Positions 16,705-25,372 of a DNA stretch of 64,000 nt are shown piece after piece; the stretch's first letter is position 1, and the number at the start of each line of letters is the position of its first letter. The notes beneath the pieces were generated by a model. The model made no database searches, was not told the DNA's origin, and saw only the letters and a list, made by a program, of their open reading frames with translations. The stretch is taken from NCBI GenBank assembly GCA_963741525.1, contig CAVUIW010000013.1, forward strand, positions 1 to 64,000, given 5' to 3'. The DNA is from JANNSX01 sp963741525. Its GTDB lineage: Bacteria > Pseudomonadota > Alphaproteobacteria > Rhizobiales > Hyphomicrobiaceae. The translations under genes and the position numbers were made by a program.

Positions 16705-17829
16705 ATGGCGGACGCGCGCAAGAAAGACCAGGCACTCGAGGAGCGGCTCCTCGCGCTGACGGCAAAGCTGATGCTGATCCCGGGCCTCGCCGGTCATGAG
16801 GATCGCGTGCGGCGTGCGATTGCGGCCGAGCTGCAAAACCTCGGCGCTCCCTTCCGCACCGACCGGCTCGGCAATCTCATGCTCACGCTAGATGGTGATG
16901 CGGGCCTGCCAAGCGTGATGCTGTTCGCGCATATGGATCAGCTCGGCCTCATCGTGCGCAAGATCGAGGCCTCCGGCCTCATCCGCGTCGAGCGCGTCGG
17001 CGGCGTGCCCGAGCGGGCGTTGGCCGCCCAGGAGGTGCTGCTGCAGGTGGGAGAGGGCCGCGATGTGCCCGCCATCATCGCCAACAAGAGCCACCACGCG
17101 ACGAGCCCGGAAGAGAAATACAAGGTTGTTCCTTATCAGGAGCTATTCATCGATGCGGGCTTCTCGAGCCTGTCGGAGGCGCTCGCCGCCGGTATAGATA
17201 TCGGCACGCCGGTCGTCTATGCGCCGCGCGCGGTCGAGCTTGCCGGTAGCAGGTTGGCAGGCACGACGGTGGATGATCGGGCCGGCTGTGCCGTCGTCAT
17301 CGAGGCGGCGCGGGCACTCGCCAAGATCAAACGCCGGCCGACAGTGCACATCGTTTTCTCCGTGCAGGAGGAGTTCAATCTGCGTGGCGTCGTGCCGGCG
17401 GTGGAGGCTCTAAAACCCGACATCGCCATCCAGATCGATCTGGTGCTCGCAACCGACACGCCCGATATGGCGGCGCGCGGCGATGTCAGGCTCGGTGGCG
17501 GACCGGCCATGAGCCTCTACAGCTTCCACGGCCGCGGCACGCTCAACGGGCTTATCCCGCATCCCGCCATCGTGCGTCTCTTCGAGGAGACGGCGAAGGC
17601 TGAGCGCATGCCCCTGCAACGGAGCGCACATACCGGCGCGCTCACCGAGACCTCCTACGTCCAGCTCATGCATCGCGGCATCGCCTGCATCGATGTGGGC
17701 TTCCCGGCGCGCTACACGCATTCGGCGCTGGAGGTGTGCGATGCCGCCGACCTCGAGGCGCTGACGCGGCTTCTCGTATCGGCAATCCAACGCATCGACA
17801 AGTCCTTCACGCTCGACCGCGACGGGTAG
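16705..17829 (+). CDS. M42-family metallopeptidase
   Basis: 374-aa aminopeptidase of the M42 (glutamyl aminopeptidase/PepA/deblocking) family. The dinuclear zinc-site landmarks are present: FAHMDQLG, TVDDRAGCA, SVQEEFNLRG and the C-terminal HTGALTETS. A purine-rich ribosome site (GGGAAGGGAA) precedes the ATG at 16705; a longer start falls inside the R2 repeat and is rejected. The kinase gene starts 5 bases after its stop, so both are likely in one operon, an odd pairing of a peptidase with a sugar kinase. Confidence 0.85.
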   Translation: MADARKKDQALEERLLALTAKLMLIPGLAGHEDRVRRAIAAELQNLGAPFRTDRLGNLMLTLDGDAGLPSVMLFAHMDQLGLIVRKIEASGLIRVERVGGVPERALAAQEVLLQVGEGRDVPAIIANKSHHATSPEEKYKVVPYQELFIDAGFSSLSEALAAGIDIGTPVVYAPRAVELAGSRLAGTTVDDRAGCAVVIEAARALAKIKRRPTVHIVFSVQEEFNLRGVVPAVEALKPDIAIQIDLVLATDTPDMAARGDVRLGGGPAMSLYSFHGRGTLNGLIPHPAIVRLFEETAKAERMPLQRSAHTGALTETSYVQLMHRGIACIDVGFPARYTHSALEVCDAADLEALTRLLVSAIQRIDKSFTLDRDG

Positions 17830-17834
17830 ACCTC

Positions 17835-19334
17835 ATGCGCTGCTATCTCGGCATCGATATCGGCACCTTCGAGTCCAAAGGCGTGCTCGTTGCCGAGGAC
17901 GGCGCCATCCTCGCCATGGCGTCACGGCCCCACAAGATGCTCGTTCCCCGGCCCGGCTGGGCAGAGCACCGGCCCATCGAGGACTGGTGGGATGGGTTCA
18001 AGGAGCTGTCGCAAAAGCTGATCGCCGGGACGAAGGTCGCGCCCAAGGATATCCGTGCCGTCGGCACAAGCGCCATCGGCCCCTGCATGCTGCCGGTCGA
18101 TAGAGACGGTGCGCCGCTGATGAACGGCGTGCTCTATGGCGTCGATACGCGGGCGGCGAAAGAGATCGAAGAGCTTACGGGCCGCATTGGCGCCGGTTTG
18201 ATCCTGGATCGCTCCGGCAATGCGCTGACCTCGCAGTCGGTCGGCCCGAAAATTCTCTGGCTCAAGCGCAACCGGCCGGAGATCTACGCGAGATCGCACA
18301 AATTCCTGACCTCGACCTCTTATCTGGTCTATCGCCTGACGGGCGCCAGCGTCATCGACCATTACACTGCGAGCGGCACGAGCCCGCTCTACGATCCGGC
18401 CGCGCTCGGCTACACGGACGCACTCGCCAACGACATCACGCCGCTTGAAAAACTCCCCGATCTCGCCTGGACGACGGATGTCGTGGGCGGCGTGACGGCG
18501 ACGGCCGCGGCCGAAACCGGCCTCGCCCCCGGCACGCCCGTCATCGCCGGAACGGTCGATGCGGCAGCCGAAGCCTTGAGCGTCGGCGTACTGGGTCCCG
18601 GCGACATGATGCTGATGTACGGCTCGACGATCTTCATCATCCTGATCACGGGGACACGCGTGAAGGACGCGCGGCTCTGGTACGCGCCCTGGCTCTTCCC
18701 CGGCCAGCACGCGGCCATGTCGGGCCTCGCCACCAGCGGCACGCTCACGCACTGGTTCCGTGATCAATTCGCTCGCGACCTCGATCCGGCGAATGCCTTC
18801 GAGACGCTCACGGCGGAAGCCGAGGCCTCGCCCCCCGGCGCACGCGGTCTGGTGGTTCTCCCTTACTTCTCAGGCGAGCGCACGCCGATCCACGATCCGT
18901 ATGCCAAGGGCATGCTCTTCGGCGTGGACCTCACCCATACGCGCGGCGACATCTACCGCGCGCTGCTCGAGGGCAACGCCTACGCCACTCGCCACATCCT
19001 CGACACCTATGCCGAGCTCGGCGTGCCGCCCAGGACCATCTATGCAGTCGGTGGCGGCACCAAGAACGCCGTCTGGTCGGGGGCAACCTCGGATGTCTCG
19101 GGCCACGCGCAGGTGGTGCGCGAAAAGACCATGGGGGCCTCCTATGGCGATGCGTTCCTTGCGGCGCTCGGCGTTGGCGACATCAAGCGCGAGGCGATCA
19201 GTCAGTGGAATCCGGTGATGCGGACGATCCTGCCTGACGGATCGCGGCGCGAGGCATACGCGCGCGGCTACGACGTGTTCCGCGCGCTCTATCCTAAGAC
19301 GAGGGATCTGATGCGGCAGGTGGCGGTTTCGTAG
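17835..19334 (+). CDS. FGGY-family carbohydrate kinase (xylulokinase-like)
   Basis: 499-aa kinase of the FGGY family. The phosphate-binding loop YLGIDIGTFESKGVLV is at the N-terminus, and the C-terminal actin-like half has LPYFSGERTPIHDP and VGGGTKNAVWSGATSDVSG, close to xylulokinase. It would phosphorylate a ketose or polyol imported from outside. It starts 5 bases after the M42 peptidase gene. The real sugar is not known; family members also act on ribulose, fuculose and glycerol. Confidence 0.85.
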   Translation: MRCYLGIDIGTFESKGVLVAEDGAILAMASRPHKMLVPRPGWAEHRPIEDWWDGFKELSQKLIAGTKVAPKDIRAVGTSAIGPCMLPVDRDGAPLMNGVLYGVDTRAAKEIEELTGRIGAGLILDRSGNALTSQSVGPKILWLKRNRPEIYARSHKFLTSTSYLVYRLTGASVIDHYTASGTSPLYDPAALGYTDALANDITPLEKLPDLAWTTDVVGGVTATAAAETGLAPGTPVIAGTVDAAAEALSVGVLGPGDMMLMYGSTIFIILITGTRVKDARLWYAPWLFPGQHAAMSGLATSGTLTHWFRDQFARDLDPANAFETLTAEAEASPPGARGLVVLPYFSGERTPIHDPYAKGMLFGVDLTHTRGDIYRALLEGNAYATRHILDTYAELGVPPRTIYAVGGGTKNAVWSGATSDVSGHAQVVREKTMGASYGDAFLAALGVGDIKREAISQWNPVMRTILPDGSRREAYARGYDVFRALYPKTRDLMRQVAVS

Positions 19335-19414
19335 CGGCGACCCGCTGTCGCCCGTCTTGCGCCATGGCAAGCCTCGCAGCAGGTCGCACCTAAAAACTGC
19401 CATCGAAGTCGACC

Positions 19415-20659
19415 CTAAAACCGGTCCGCGCGAAATGGCGTCAGATCGATTGACGCCGGTTTTCCCGCCGCGAGCTCGGCGATGAGCTTGCCGGTGACGG
19501 AGGCCCCCATCAGGCCCTGGTGGCCATGGCCGAAGGCGAAGTAGGCGTTGGGGTACTTAGGCGCGCGGCCGATGACGGCGATCGAGTCGGGCGTGCCCGG
19601 CCGATGGCCCATCCAGCGCGAGACCTCTCCAACCTCCATCGACGGGAACATTGCCCGGCCGTGCTTCAGGAGCACATCGGCGCGCGCATAGTTGGGCGGC
19701 GCTTTCAACCCGGCAATCTCGACGGTGCCGGCGAAGCGCATGCCCATCTCCATGGGTGTGGCGACGAACTTCCGCTCGGCCCACAGTGTCGACATGCGAT
19801 GGGGAACATTCGCGCCGAGCGCCACGGCGTGATAGCCGCGCTCGGTCTCGAGCGGCACGCGGCTGCCGAGTTTCTTTGCGAGCGGTCCGGACCAGGCACC
19901 GGCCGCGATGACGACGCGCTCGCAGGGGATGCGGCCGGCATCGGTCAAGAGCGCGACGGGCCCATTGGGGCCGATTTCGAAATCCGCGACGCGAGCCCGC
20001 GTGAGCTTGGCCCCGTTCCTTACCGCATGTGCCGCGAGTGACTCGACGAGCTTGCCGGGATTGCGGACCTGGCCCTGTTCGGGAAGATAGACGGCGCGCT
20101 TGAACTCCCGCGACAGCGCGGGAGCCAGCTGGCGCAGCTCGTCCTCGTCGAGGATCTCGATCTTGACGCCTTGCTTTTCGCGCAGCGAGCGGCCCCAGGC
20201 ATCGCCTTCGACACCCGCCGGATCTGAATAGACAAAAAGCTGACCGTGTTTCTCGATGAGATGTTCAACGCCGGCGTCGCGCACGAGAGGCTCGAAGCAA
20301 TCGAAGGTGAGCTTGTGCAGCGCGCGCATCGCCGTCGAGATGTCTTCGACGCGCGAGCGCCGGCTCGCCAGCACGAAGCGCACGAGCCACGGCAGCGCCT
20401 GCGGCAGATAGGCGAGCCGTACATGGAGCGGCCCCTCCGGATCCGCGAGCCAGTGCGGCACTTGCCTGAGGATGCCCGGCATTGCGTTCGGCAGGCAGGC
20501 GCCGGGGCAGAGCGCACCGGCATTGCCGAAGGAGCATTGTGTTCCCGGCGGCTCGGGATCGACGATCTCGACCAAGAAGCCCTCGCGCTGCAGATAGAGC
20601 GCCGAGCAGATGCCGACAACGCCGGCGCCGATGACGGTGGCGGTGGGCTTCGCTGGCAT
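19415..20659 (-). CDS. dadA: FAD-dependent D-amino-acid dehydrogenase (DadA-like)
   Basis: 414-aa member of the DAO superfamily. The Rossmann motif VIGAGVVGICSALYLQREGF at residues 9-28 is followed by CSFGNAGALCPG, the DadA-type signature, and the end has YFAFGHGHQGLMGAS. DadA enzymes deaminate D-amino acids (D-alanine, or D-hydroxyproline in the 4-hydroxyproline route) at the membrane with quinone as acceptor. A proline racemase/hydroxyproline epimerase lies at 26564, so a role in D-hydroxyproline oxidation is possible but not adjacent. It ends the minus-strand block with the aldolase 3 bases upstream of its start. Confidence 0.85.
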   Translation of the reverse strand: MPAKPTATVIGAGVVGICSALYLQREGFLVEIVDPEPPGTQCSFGNAGALCPGACLPNAMPGILRQVPHWLADPEGPLHVRLAYLPQALPWLVRFVLASRRSRVEDISTAMRALHKLTFDCFEPLVRDAGVEHLIEKHGQLFVYSDPAGVEGDAWGRSLREKQGVKIEILDEDELRQLAPALSREFKRAVYLPEQGQVRNPGKLVESLAAHAVRNGAKLTRARVADFEIGPNGPVALLTDAGRIPCERVVIAAGAWSGPLAKKLGSRVPLETERGYHAVALGANVPHRMSTLWAERKFVATPMEMGMRFAGTVEIAGLKAPPNYARADVLLKHGRAMFPSMEVGEVSRWMGHRPGTPDSIAVIGRAPKYPNAYFAFGHGHQGLMGASVTGKLIAELAAGKPASIDLTPFRADRF

Positions 20660-20662
20660 GGC

Positions 20663-21445
20663 CTATGGCACGCCCGCTTCCGGTGTCCCAGCCCGCAAGC
20701 CCTTCACACCCTTTTCAGTCGCGAGCTGCAGAATGCGGAAATCGCTGAGATACGTCACGAAGCGATAGCCGGCCTCCACCATCTCCGTCGCGTAAGCAAC
20801 CGAGCCCGTATGAATGCCCGCGACGACGCCGTGCTTCTTGGCCGCCTTCGCGATGTTCTTGATCGACTTCAGAACCTCCGGGAACTTCGGATCGAAGCCC
20901 GCGTTCTCGCCCATGCTCACCGAAAGATCGGAGGGGCCGACATAGATGGCGTCGAGCCCCGGCACGCTGAGAATTTCGTCGAGATTGGCGACCGCCTGCT
21001 TCGTCTCGATCATGGCGAAGGTGAGAACGGTCGTGTTCGCGTGCTTCCAGTAATCGGCGCCGGCATAGAGGGAAGCGCGCAGCGGTCCGACGCTGCGATA
21101 GCCGAGCGGGGCATAACGGCAAGCGCCGACGAAGCGCTCGCACTCCTCGCGCGTATTGATCATCGGGCAGATGACACCGTAGGCGCCGGCATCCAGCATC
21201 TTGCCGATGATCCCCGGCTCGTTCCACGGCACGCGCGCGAGCGGCACGCGGTCGGTCGTCGAGATCGCCTGCAGCATTGGCAGCGATGTCGAATAGTCGA
21301 TGGCGCCGTGTTGCAGGTCGAGGCAGACGCTGTCGAAATCCTGCTTGGCCATCAGCTCGGCCGAGATCGAGGACGGAATGGCGCACCAGCCGTTGAAGAC
21401 GGTGTCGCCCTTGGCCCAGATATCCTTGATTTTGTTCGCGCGCAT
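20663..21445 (-). CDS. HpcH/HpaI-family class II aldolase
   Basis: 260-aa metal-dependent aldolase. The barrel landmarks are LDLQHGAIDY, AMIETKQAV (metal-binding Glu) and IYVGPSDLSVSMG (metal-binding Asp and the loop of the family). The start at 21445 (MRANKIKDIW) has a strong ribosome site (AGGAGGAAAG). Known members cleave 4-hydroxy-2-oxoheptanedioate, 2-keto-3-deoxyrhamnonate or garosamine-type keto acids to pyruvate plus an aldehyde; the substrate cannot be chosen here. It is 3 bases upstream of dadA. Confidence 0.87.
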   Translation of the reverse strand: MRANKIKDIWAKGDTVFNGWCAIPSSISAELMAKQDFDSVCLDLQHGAIDYSTSLPMLQAISTTDRVPLARVPWNEPGIIGKMLDAGAYGVICPMINTREECERFVGACRYAPLGYRSVGPLRASLYAGADYWKHANTTVLTFAMIETKQAVANLDEILSVPGLDAIYVGPSDLSVSMGENAGFDPKFPEVLKSIKNIAKAAKKHGVVAGIHTGSVAYATEMVEAGYRFVTYLSDFRILQLATEKGVKGLRAGTPEAGVP

Positions 21446-21541
21446 GCTCGGCTTTCCTCCTGGCAATCCCTGAGCTGATGTCGGCCGACCTTGGCGGAAG
21501 TGCTTGCTGGCGGCAAGGCCAGGTGGCGAATGGGAGGCAGA

Positions 21542-21604
21542 CCCTTCGGGTCTGACCCTTGGCTTGATCTCGGTGTGGTGGGTCAGACCCGCAGGGTCTG
21601 GCCC
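21542..21604. repeat. Palindromic repeat R4 (GGGTCAGACCC type), overlapping a stop codon
   Basis: Two copies of the ~25-base palindrome with core GGGTCAGACCCGCAGGGTC lie here, the first partial (ACCCTTCGGGTCTGACCC at 21541-21558) and the second at 21580-21604. The second encodes the last residues (QTLRV) and the TGA stop of the GMC oxidoreductase on the minus strand. The same palindrome occurs at 37470-37495 and 47983-48055. Confidence 0.75.
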
Positions 21605-23295
21605 GCAGCCCGCATCATCATGTCAGCTGCCTTCTCGGCGATGGCGATGGTGGGGATGTTGGTGTTGGCGCTGACAGCAGTGGGCATCACCGAGGCGTCG
21701 ACCACGTAGAGCCCCGTGATGCCGCGTACCCGGCAGTGGCCGTCGAGCACGGCGAGCTTGTCGCCGTCGGCCCCCATGCGGCAGCTGCCGGAGACATGCC
21801 AGCCCGAATAGACCGAAGACTTGATCCAGTCGGCGATGGCGTCATCGTCCGCGGCAAGCTTGTGCACATGATCGAGATCGCCGAAGCGCTGGCGGGCAAG
21901 CCAATTGCGCGAGGCGGGGCTGGCGCCGAAGATCGCGGCGGCCACCGCTGTCTTGATCCAGTTCGACGGCCGCTTGATCGAAATCTGTCGCACGGCATCC
22001 GAATAGCCGGCCGGGAACCAGAAGTTCGTCAACGCCTTCACCTCGGCCAATTCCATGATGGCGTACATGCGCTTGAAGGCCCCGACGAGCCGCTGCAAGT
22101 CGCGGCCGTCGGAGAGCATGTTGAGATCGACATTGGGTTCAGCACGGGGATCGCGCGCCAGCCGCACGGCCCCACGCGAATAGGATTTGTTCACGCAGAA
22201 AACCAGCGAGCCCATGCGCTTACCCAGCGGATGCCAGCCCGCGCGGTTGACCGGCATCATGAACATGTCGCCGGGCGTGCAGCCCTCGAGGCCGGAAGAG
22301 TAGCGCAGCGCGAAGTAGATGTGGCGGCGCTGATGCGGGGGCAATCTCCCGGCCTGCTTCAGATGCACACCGCAACCGATATGCGGATGATCCATCAGAT
22401 TTTCGCCGACGCCGGGGAGATCGTGGACGACGGCGATGCCGCGATCCCTGAGATGCCCCGCCGGACCGATGCCCGCGCGCATGAGGATCGGCGGCGTGTG
22501 GAGCGCACCGGCCGAGACGATGATACGTCTCGCGCGGTGCTGCTCACGGACACCGTGCCGCTCGACATCGACACCAATTGCGCGCCGCCCGTCGAAAATG
22601 AGATCGCGGACCTCCGTGTCCGGCATCAGCGTGAGGTTGGCGCGCTTGCGGACGTGCGCGTTGAGATAGCCGGTTGCCGTCGAGACACGCCGGTCGTTCT
22701 CGTTCGCCAGCGGAAGCGGGAACAGGCCATCCTGCGTTCCCGCATTGAGGTCGAGGCCCGCCGCAAAGCCCGAACCCGCGAGGACCGTGTGGATCGCCCG
22801 GCTGTAGGGCGCCCAGTCCCGCTCGAAGACTCGCCGGATCGGCAGCGGCCCGTCGCGGCCGTGCTCGGGACGATCGCCGAAATCCAGATCGCGCTCGAGC
22901 TTGCGGAAGTAGGGAAGCATGTCCTCCCAGCCCCAGCCCTCGAGCCCCATCGCCTCCCATTCGGCGAAGTCGGCGGGGAAGGCGCGCACGGCGAACTGGC
23001 CGTTGATGGACGAGCCGCCGCCCATCACCCTCGCCTGCTCGAGCTTGGCTGTCGGCTCGGTGCCGTCGTTGCGGCCGGGCGTGCGCGCATGCACGCGCAG
23101 ATCCTTCCAGTGATAGCGCGGGTCGAAATAGGACAGGCCCGGATAGCTGTCGGCGATGACGCCGGGCACGTTGTCCGGCGGCGTGTCGGGTCCGGCCTCG
23201 ATGACGAGCACGCGCTCGGCCGAGCGCTCGGTGAGGCGCGCCGCAAGCACGCAGCCCGCCGAGCCGCCGCCGACAATGATCGTATCGAAGTCCAT
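21583..23295 (-). CDS. GMC-family oxidoreductase (choline dehydrogenase-like)
   Basis: 570-aa flavoenzyme with the GMC signature sequences: DTIIVGGGSAGCVLAARL at the N-terminus (FAD), ARVMGGGSSINGQFAVR (GMC signature 1) and ISAGALHTPPILMRAGIG-like GMC signature 2. The C-terminal active-site pair is in YSGWHVSGSCRMG (His) and SANTNIPTIAIAEKAADMM (Asn). It is close to choline and alcohol dehydrogenases of soil alphaproteobacteria. The last codons come from an R4 palindrome. Its start faces the first SDR gene across a 334-base gap. Confidence 0.87.
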   Translation of the reverse strand: MDFDTIIVGGGSAGCVLAARLTERSAERVLVIEAGPDTPPDNVPGVIADSYPGLSYFDPRYHWKDLRVHARTPGRNDGTEPTAKLEQARVMGGGSSINGQFAVRAFPADFAEWEAMGLEGWGWEDMLPYFRKLERDLDFGDRPEHGRDGPLPIRRVFERDWAPYSRAIHTVLAGSGFAAGLDLNAGTQDGLFPLPLANENDRRVSTATGYLNAHVRKRANLTLMPDTEVRDLIFDGRRAIGVDVERHGVREQHRARRIIVSAGALHTPPILMRAGIGPAGHLRDRGIAVVHDLPGVGENLMDHPHIGCGVHLKQAGRLPPHQRRHIYFALRYSSGLEGCTPGDMFMMPVNRAGWHPLGKRMGSLVFCVNKSYSRGAVRLARDPRAEPNVDLNMLSDGRDLQRLVGAFKRMYAIMELAEVKALTNFWFPAGYSDAVRQISIKRPSNWIKTAVAAAIFGASPASRNWLARQRFGDLDHVHKLAADDDAIADWIKSSVYSGWHVSGSCRMGADGDKLAVLDGHCRVRGITGLYVVDASVMPTAVSANTNIPTIAIAEKAADMMMRAAGQTLRV

Positions 23296-23629
23296 GTTGG
23301 CGTCGACTTCTATCGGGCGTTCGTCAGTCTGTCAGGCCCGCCTGCGTGCATGGCTGCGGCGCGGGCCGCGATCCACGAATGCCGCGTTAACCGTGACGTC
23401 CCCATTGAGCGTGACGCTACTTTGTGCTATTCTCGGCAAACTCGCCGGATTGAGCCGATAGGGCCCGCCGGTGCTGACAACTCACAACATTCGGCGATTG
23501 TCCACCCGCTCCCGTGGCGTTCTGGACGCATTCGGTGCGCCCGGGGATAGCAGCCATGAGGCGCGGCCGATGGGCGGTTGCTCGAAAGCGAGCTAAGTTA
23601 CCGGCAAAGTAAACGGGGAGCGGCGAGCC
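23296..23629. other. Divergent intergenic region between GMC and SDR genes
   Basis: These 334 bases carry no supported gene. They must hold the promoters of both flanking genes; a plausible plus-strand promoter is listed at 23405-23433. A run of the sequence encodes a weak antisense reading only. Confidence 0.5.
23405..23433 (+). promoter_or_regulatory. Candidate sigma-70 promoter upstream of SDR gene
   Basis: TTGAGC at 23405-23410 and TATTCT at 23428-23433 are separated by 17 bases, good spacing for a housekeeping promoter reading toward the SDR at 23630. It would leave a leader of about 190 bases. Confidence 0.3.
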
Positions 23630-24400
23630 ATGGCCGAGGAGACAACGGAGCTTGCTGGCAAGGTCGCCCTTGTCACGGGCGCCGCTGGCGGCATGGGTCG
23701 GGCCCATGCGGTGCTGGTGGCGGCGCGCGGCGCTCATGTCGCCATCCAGGACATCAATGCCAAGGGCGTCACCGAGACGGCGGAGATGATCCGCGCCAAG
23801 GGCGGCACGGCGATCGACTTCGCCTTCGATGTCGCCGATGGGGCCGCGGTTCGGTCCATGGTTGCAGAGACCGAAGCAAAATTCGGCCGCCTCGACATCC
23901 TCGTCAACAATGCCGGCATCGGCAGCGCCACGAAGCTCGAGGACGCCTCGATCGAGTTTTTCGACCGCATCTTCGCCGTGCATGTGACGCCGGCCTTCCA
24001 GGCGGTGAAGGCCGCCGTGCCCGGCATGAAAGAACGGCGCTCCGGCAAGATCATCAATATCTCCTCGCGGTGGGCGCTGGTCGGCAACGAGTGCGCTTCC
24101 GACTATTGCGGGGCGAAGGCGGCGCTGCTCGGCCTGACGAAGGCGTGGGCGAAGGAGCTGGCGGCTTGGAACATTTGCGTCAACGCCGTGGCGCCCGGCG
24201 GCGTCTGGAGCCAGATGGCGCTAGACGAGAAGGACGGCGCCGCCGGCATTCGCGAGGCCGAAAAGAAAGTGCCGCTCGGCCGGTGGGCGCAGCCGGAGGA
24301 GATTTCCTATCTCGTCGCCTTCCTCGCCTCCCATCGCGCGGATTTCATCACCGGACAGGTGGTGAGCCCGAACGGGGGAGCGAGCATTGTTGGGTTTTGA
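23630..24400 (+). CDS. SDR-family oxidoreductase (FabG-like)
   Basis: 256-aa NAD(P)-dependent short-chain dehydrogenase. The glycine motif is TGAAGGMGR, the NNAG motif is NNAGIGSAT, and the active site is SSRW followed by YCGAK (Tyr-x3-Lys). A ribosome site (GGGGAGCGG) precedes the ATG. It is followed after a short hairpin-bearing gap by a second, related SDR with the same YCGAKAALLGLTKAWAKEL block, so this is a tandem duplication. Confidence 0.87.
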   Translation: MAEETTELAGKVALVTGAAGGMGRAHAVLVAARGAHVAIQDINAKGVTETAEMIRAKGGTAIDFAFDVADGAAVRSMVAETEAKFGRLDILVNNAGIGSATKLEDASIEFFDRIFAVHVTPAFQAVKAAVPGMKERRSGKIINISSRWALVGNECASDYCGAKAALLGLTKAWAKELAAWNICVNAVAPGGVWSQMALDEKDGAAGIREAEKKVPLGRWAQPEEISYLVAFLASHRADFITGQVVSPNGGASIVGF

Positions 24401-24405
24401 CTTGG

Positions 24406-24480
24406 GCGAGTGGTGAGTGGCGAATGGGATAAGAATTGAGCCGCGCAATTTCACCTGTTTCCACTCGCCATTCGCGCCCT
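24406..24480. repeat. Imperfect hairpin of GAGTGG / CGAATGG units
   Basis: The gap between the two SDR genes carries GAGTGGTGAGTGGCGAATGG on one side and CCACTCGCCATTCGCGCCC on the other; the reverse complement of the second shares the GAGTGG and GCGAATGG units, but in shuffled order. It belongs to the series of unit-built hairpins also seen at 15794, 25261 and 26431. Confidence 0.65.
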
Positions 24481-24498
24481 TCGCACACGGAGACACAC

Positions 24499-25257
24499 AT
24501 GCCCAAGCTCGCCGGCAAAGTCGCCCTCATCACCGGCTCCGGACGCGGCATGGGCAAGAGCCACGCCCTGCTGATGGCGGAAGAGGGCGCGTCGATCATC
24601 CTGCAGGATATCGATCGCACGCTCGTGACGGCGGCCGCCGCCGAGGTGAAGGCGAAGGGTGCCAAAGTTCACACCATCGTCTGCGATGTCGCGGATGCCA
24701 AGGTCTTTCCGAAAGAAATCGAGACGGCTGCGAAAACCATGGGCGGACACATCGACATCCTCGTCAACAATGCCGGCATCGACACGCCGGGCACCATCGA
24801 GGAGATCACGGACGAAGCCTTTCAGCGGATGTTCGACATTCATGTCAAGGGCTCGTTCCTTGCCACCAAGTCCGTCGTTCCTGGCATGAAGGCGCGGCGG
24901 CAAGGCAAGATCGTCAACGTCTCGTCGATCTGGGGCATGGTCGGCCACTCCTCGCATTCGCACTACTGCGGCGCAAAGGCTGCCCTCCTCGGTCTGACGA
25001 AGGCCTGGGCCAAGGAGCTGGCGCCGCACAACATAATGGTCAATGCGATCGCGCCCGGCGCCGTCATCACCGAGATGGTGTTGCAGAAGGGCGGTATGGA
25101 CTACGTCAACGAGAAGGCACAGCTGATCCCCATGAAACGCTTCGCAGATTGCATCGAGATGTCCTACACGGTGCTGTTCCTGTGTTCCCACGAGAGCGAC
25201 TTCATCACGGGACAGGTGATCAGCCCGAACGGTGGCGATACGATTGTTGGAATTTAA
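24499..25257 (+). CDS. SDR-family oxidoreductase (FabG-like), paralogue of upstream SDR
   Basis: 252-aa short-chain dehydrogenase, clearly related to the gene just upstream. It has TGSGRGMGK, NNAGIDTPG, the SSIWGMVG active-site serine region and YCGAK. The start at 24499 (MPKLAGKVALIT) is preferred; longer forms run into the hairpin of the gap. It is probably part of a plus-strand transcription unit leading into the luciferase-like monooxygenase gene. Confidence 0.87.
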   Translation: MPKLAGKVALITGSGRGMGKSHALLMAEEGASIILQDIDRTLVTAAAAEVKAKGAKVHTIVCDVADAKVFPKEIETAAKTMGGHIDILVNNAGIDTPGTIEEITDEAFQRMFDIHVKGSFLATKSVVPGMKARRQGKIVNVSSIWGMVGHSSHSHYCGAKAALLGLTKAWAKELAPHNIMVNAIAPGAVITEMVLQKGGMDYVNEKAQLIPMKRFADCIEMSYTVLFLCSHESDFITGQVISPNGGDTIVGI

Positions 25258-25260
25258 AGA

Positions 25261-25330
25261 GTGTGAGGTTGTGAGATTGTGAGTTGAAGGCATTGCAACG
25301 ATCGCAACTCACAACTCACAACCTCACAAC
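25261..25330. repeat. Near-perfect 26-base inverted repeat of GTGAG/TTGTGAG units
   Basis: Left arm 25261-25286 (GTGTGAGGTTGTGAGATTGT plus GAGTTG) and right arm 25305-25330 pair in 24 of 26 positions around an 18-base loop. Both arms consist of repeated TTGTGAG-type units. It starts 3 bases after the SDR stop. Confidence 0.8.
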
Positions 25331-25372
25331 TTACACATCAAGAACTCTCGACGACACCAGGACTCATATACC

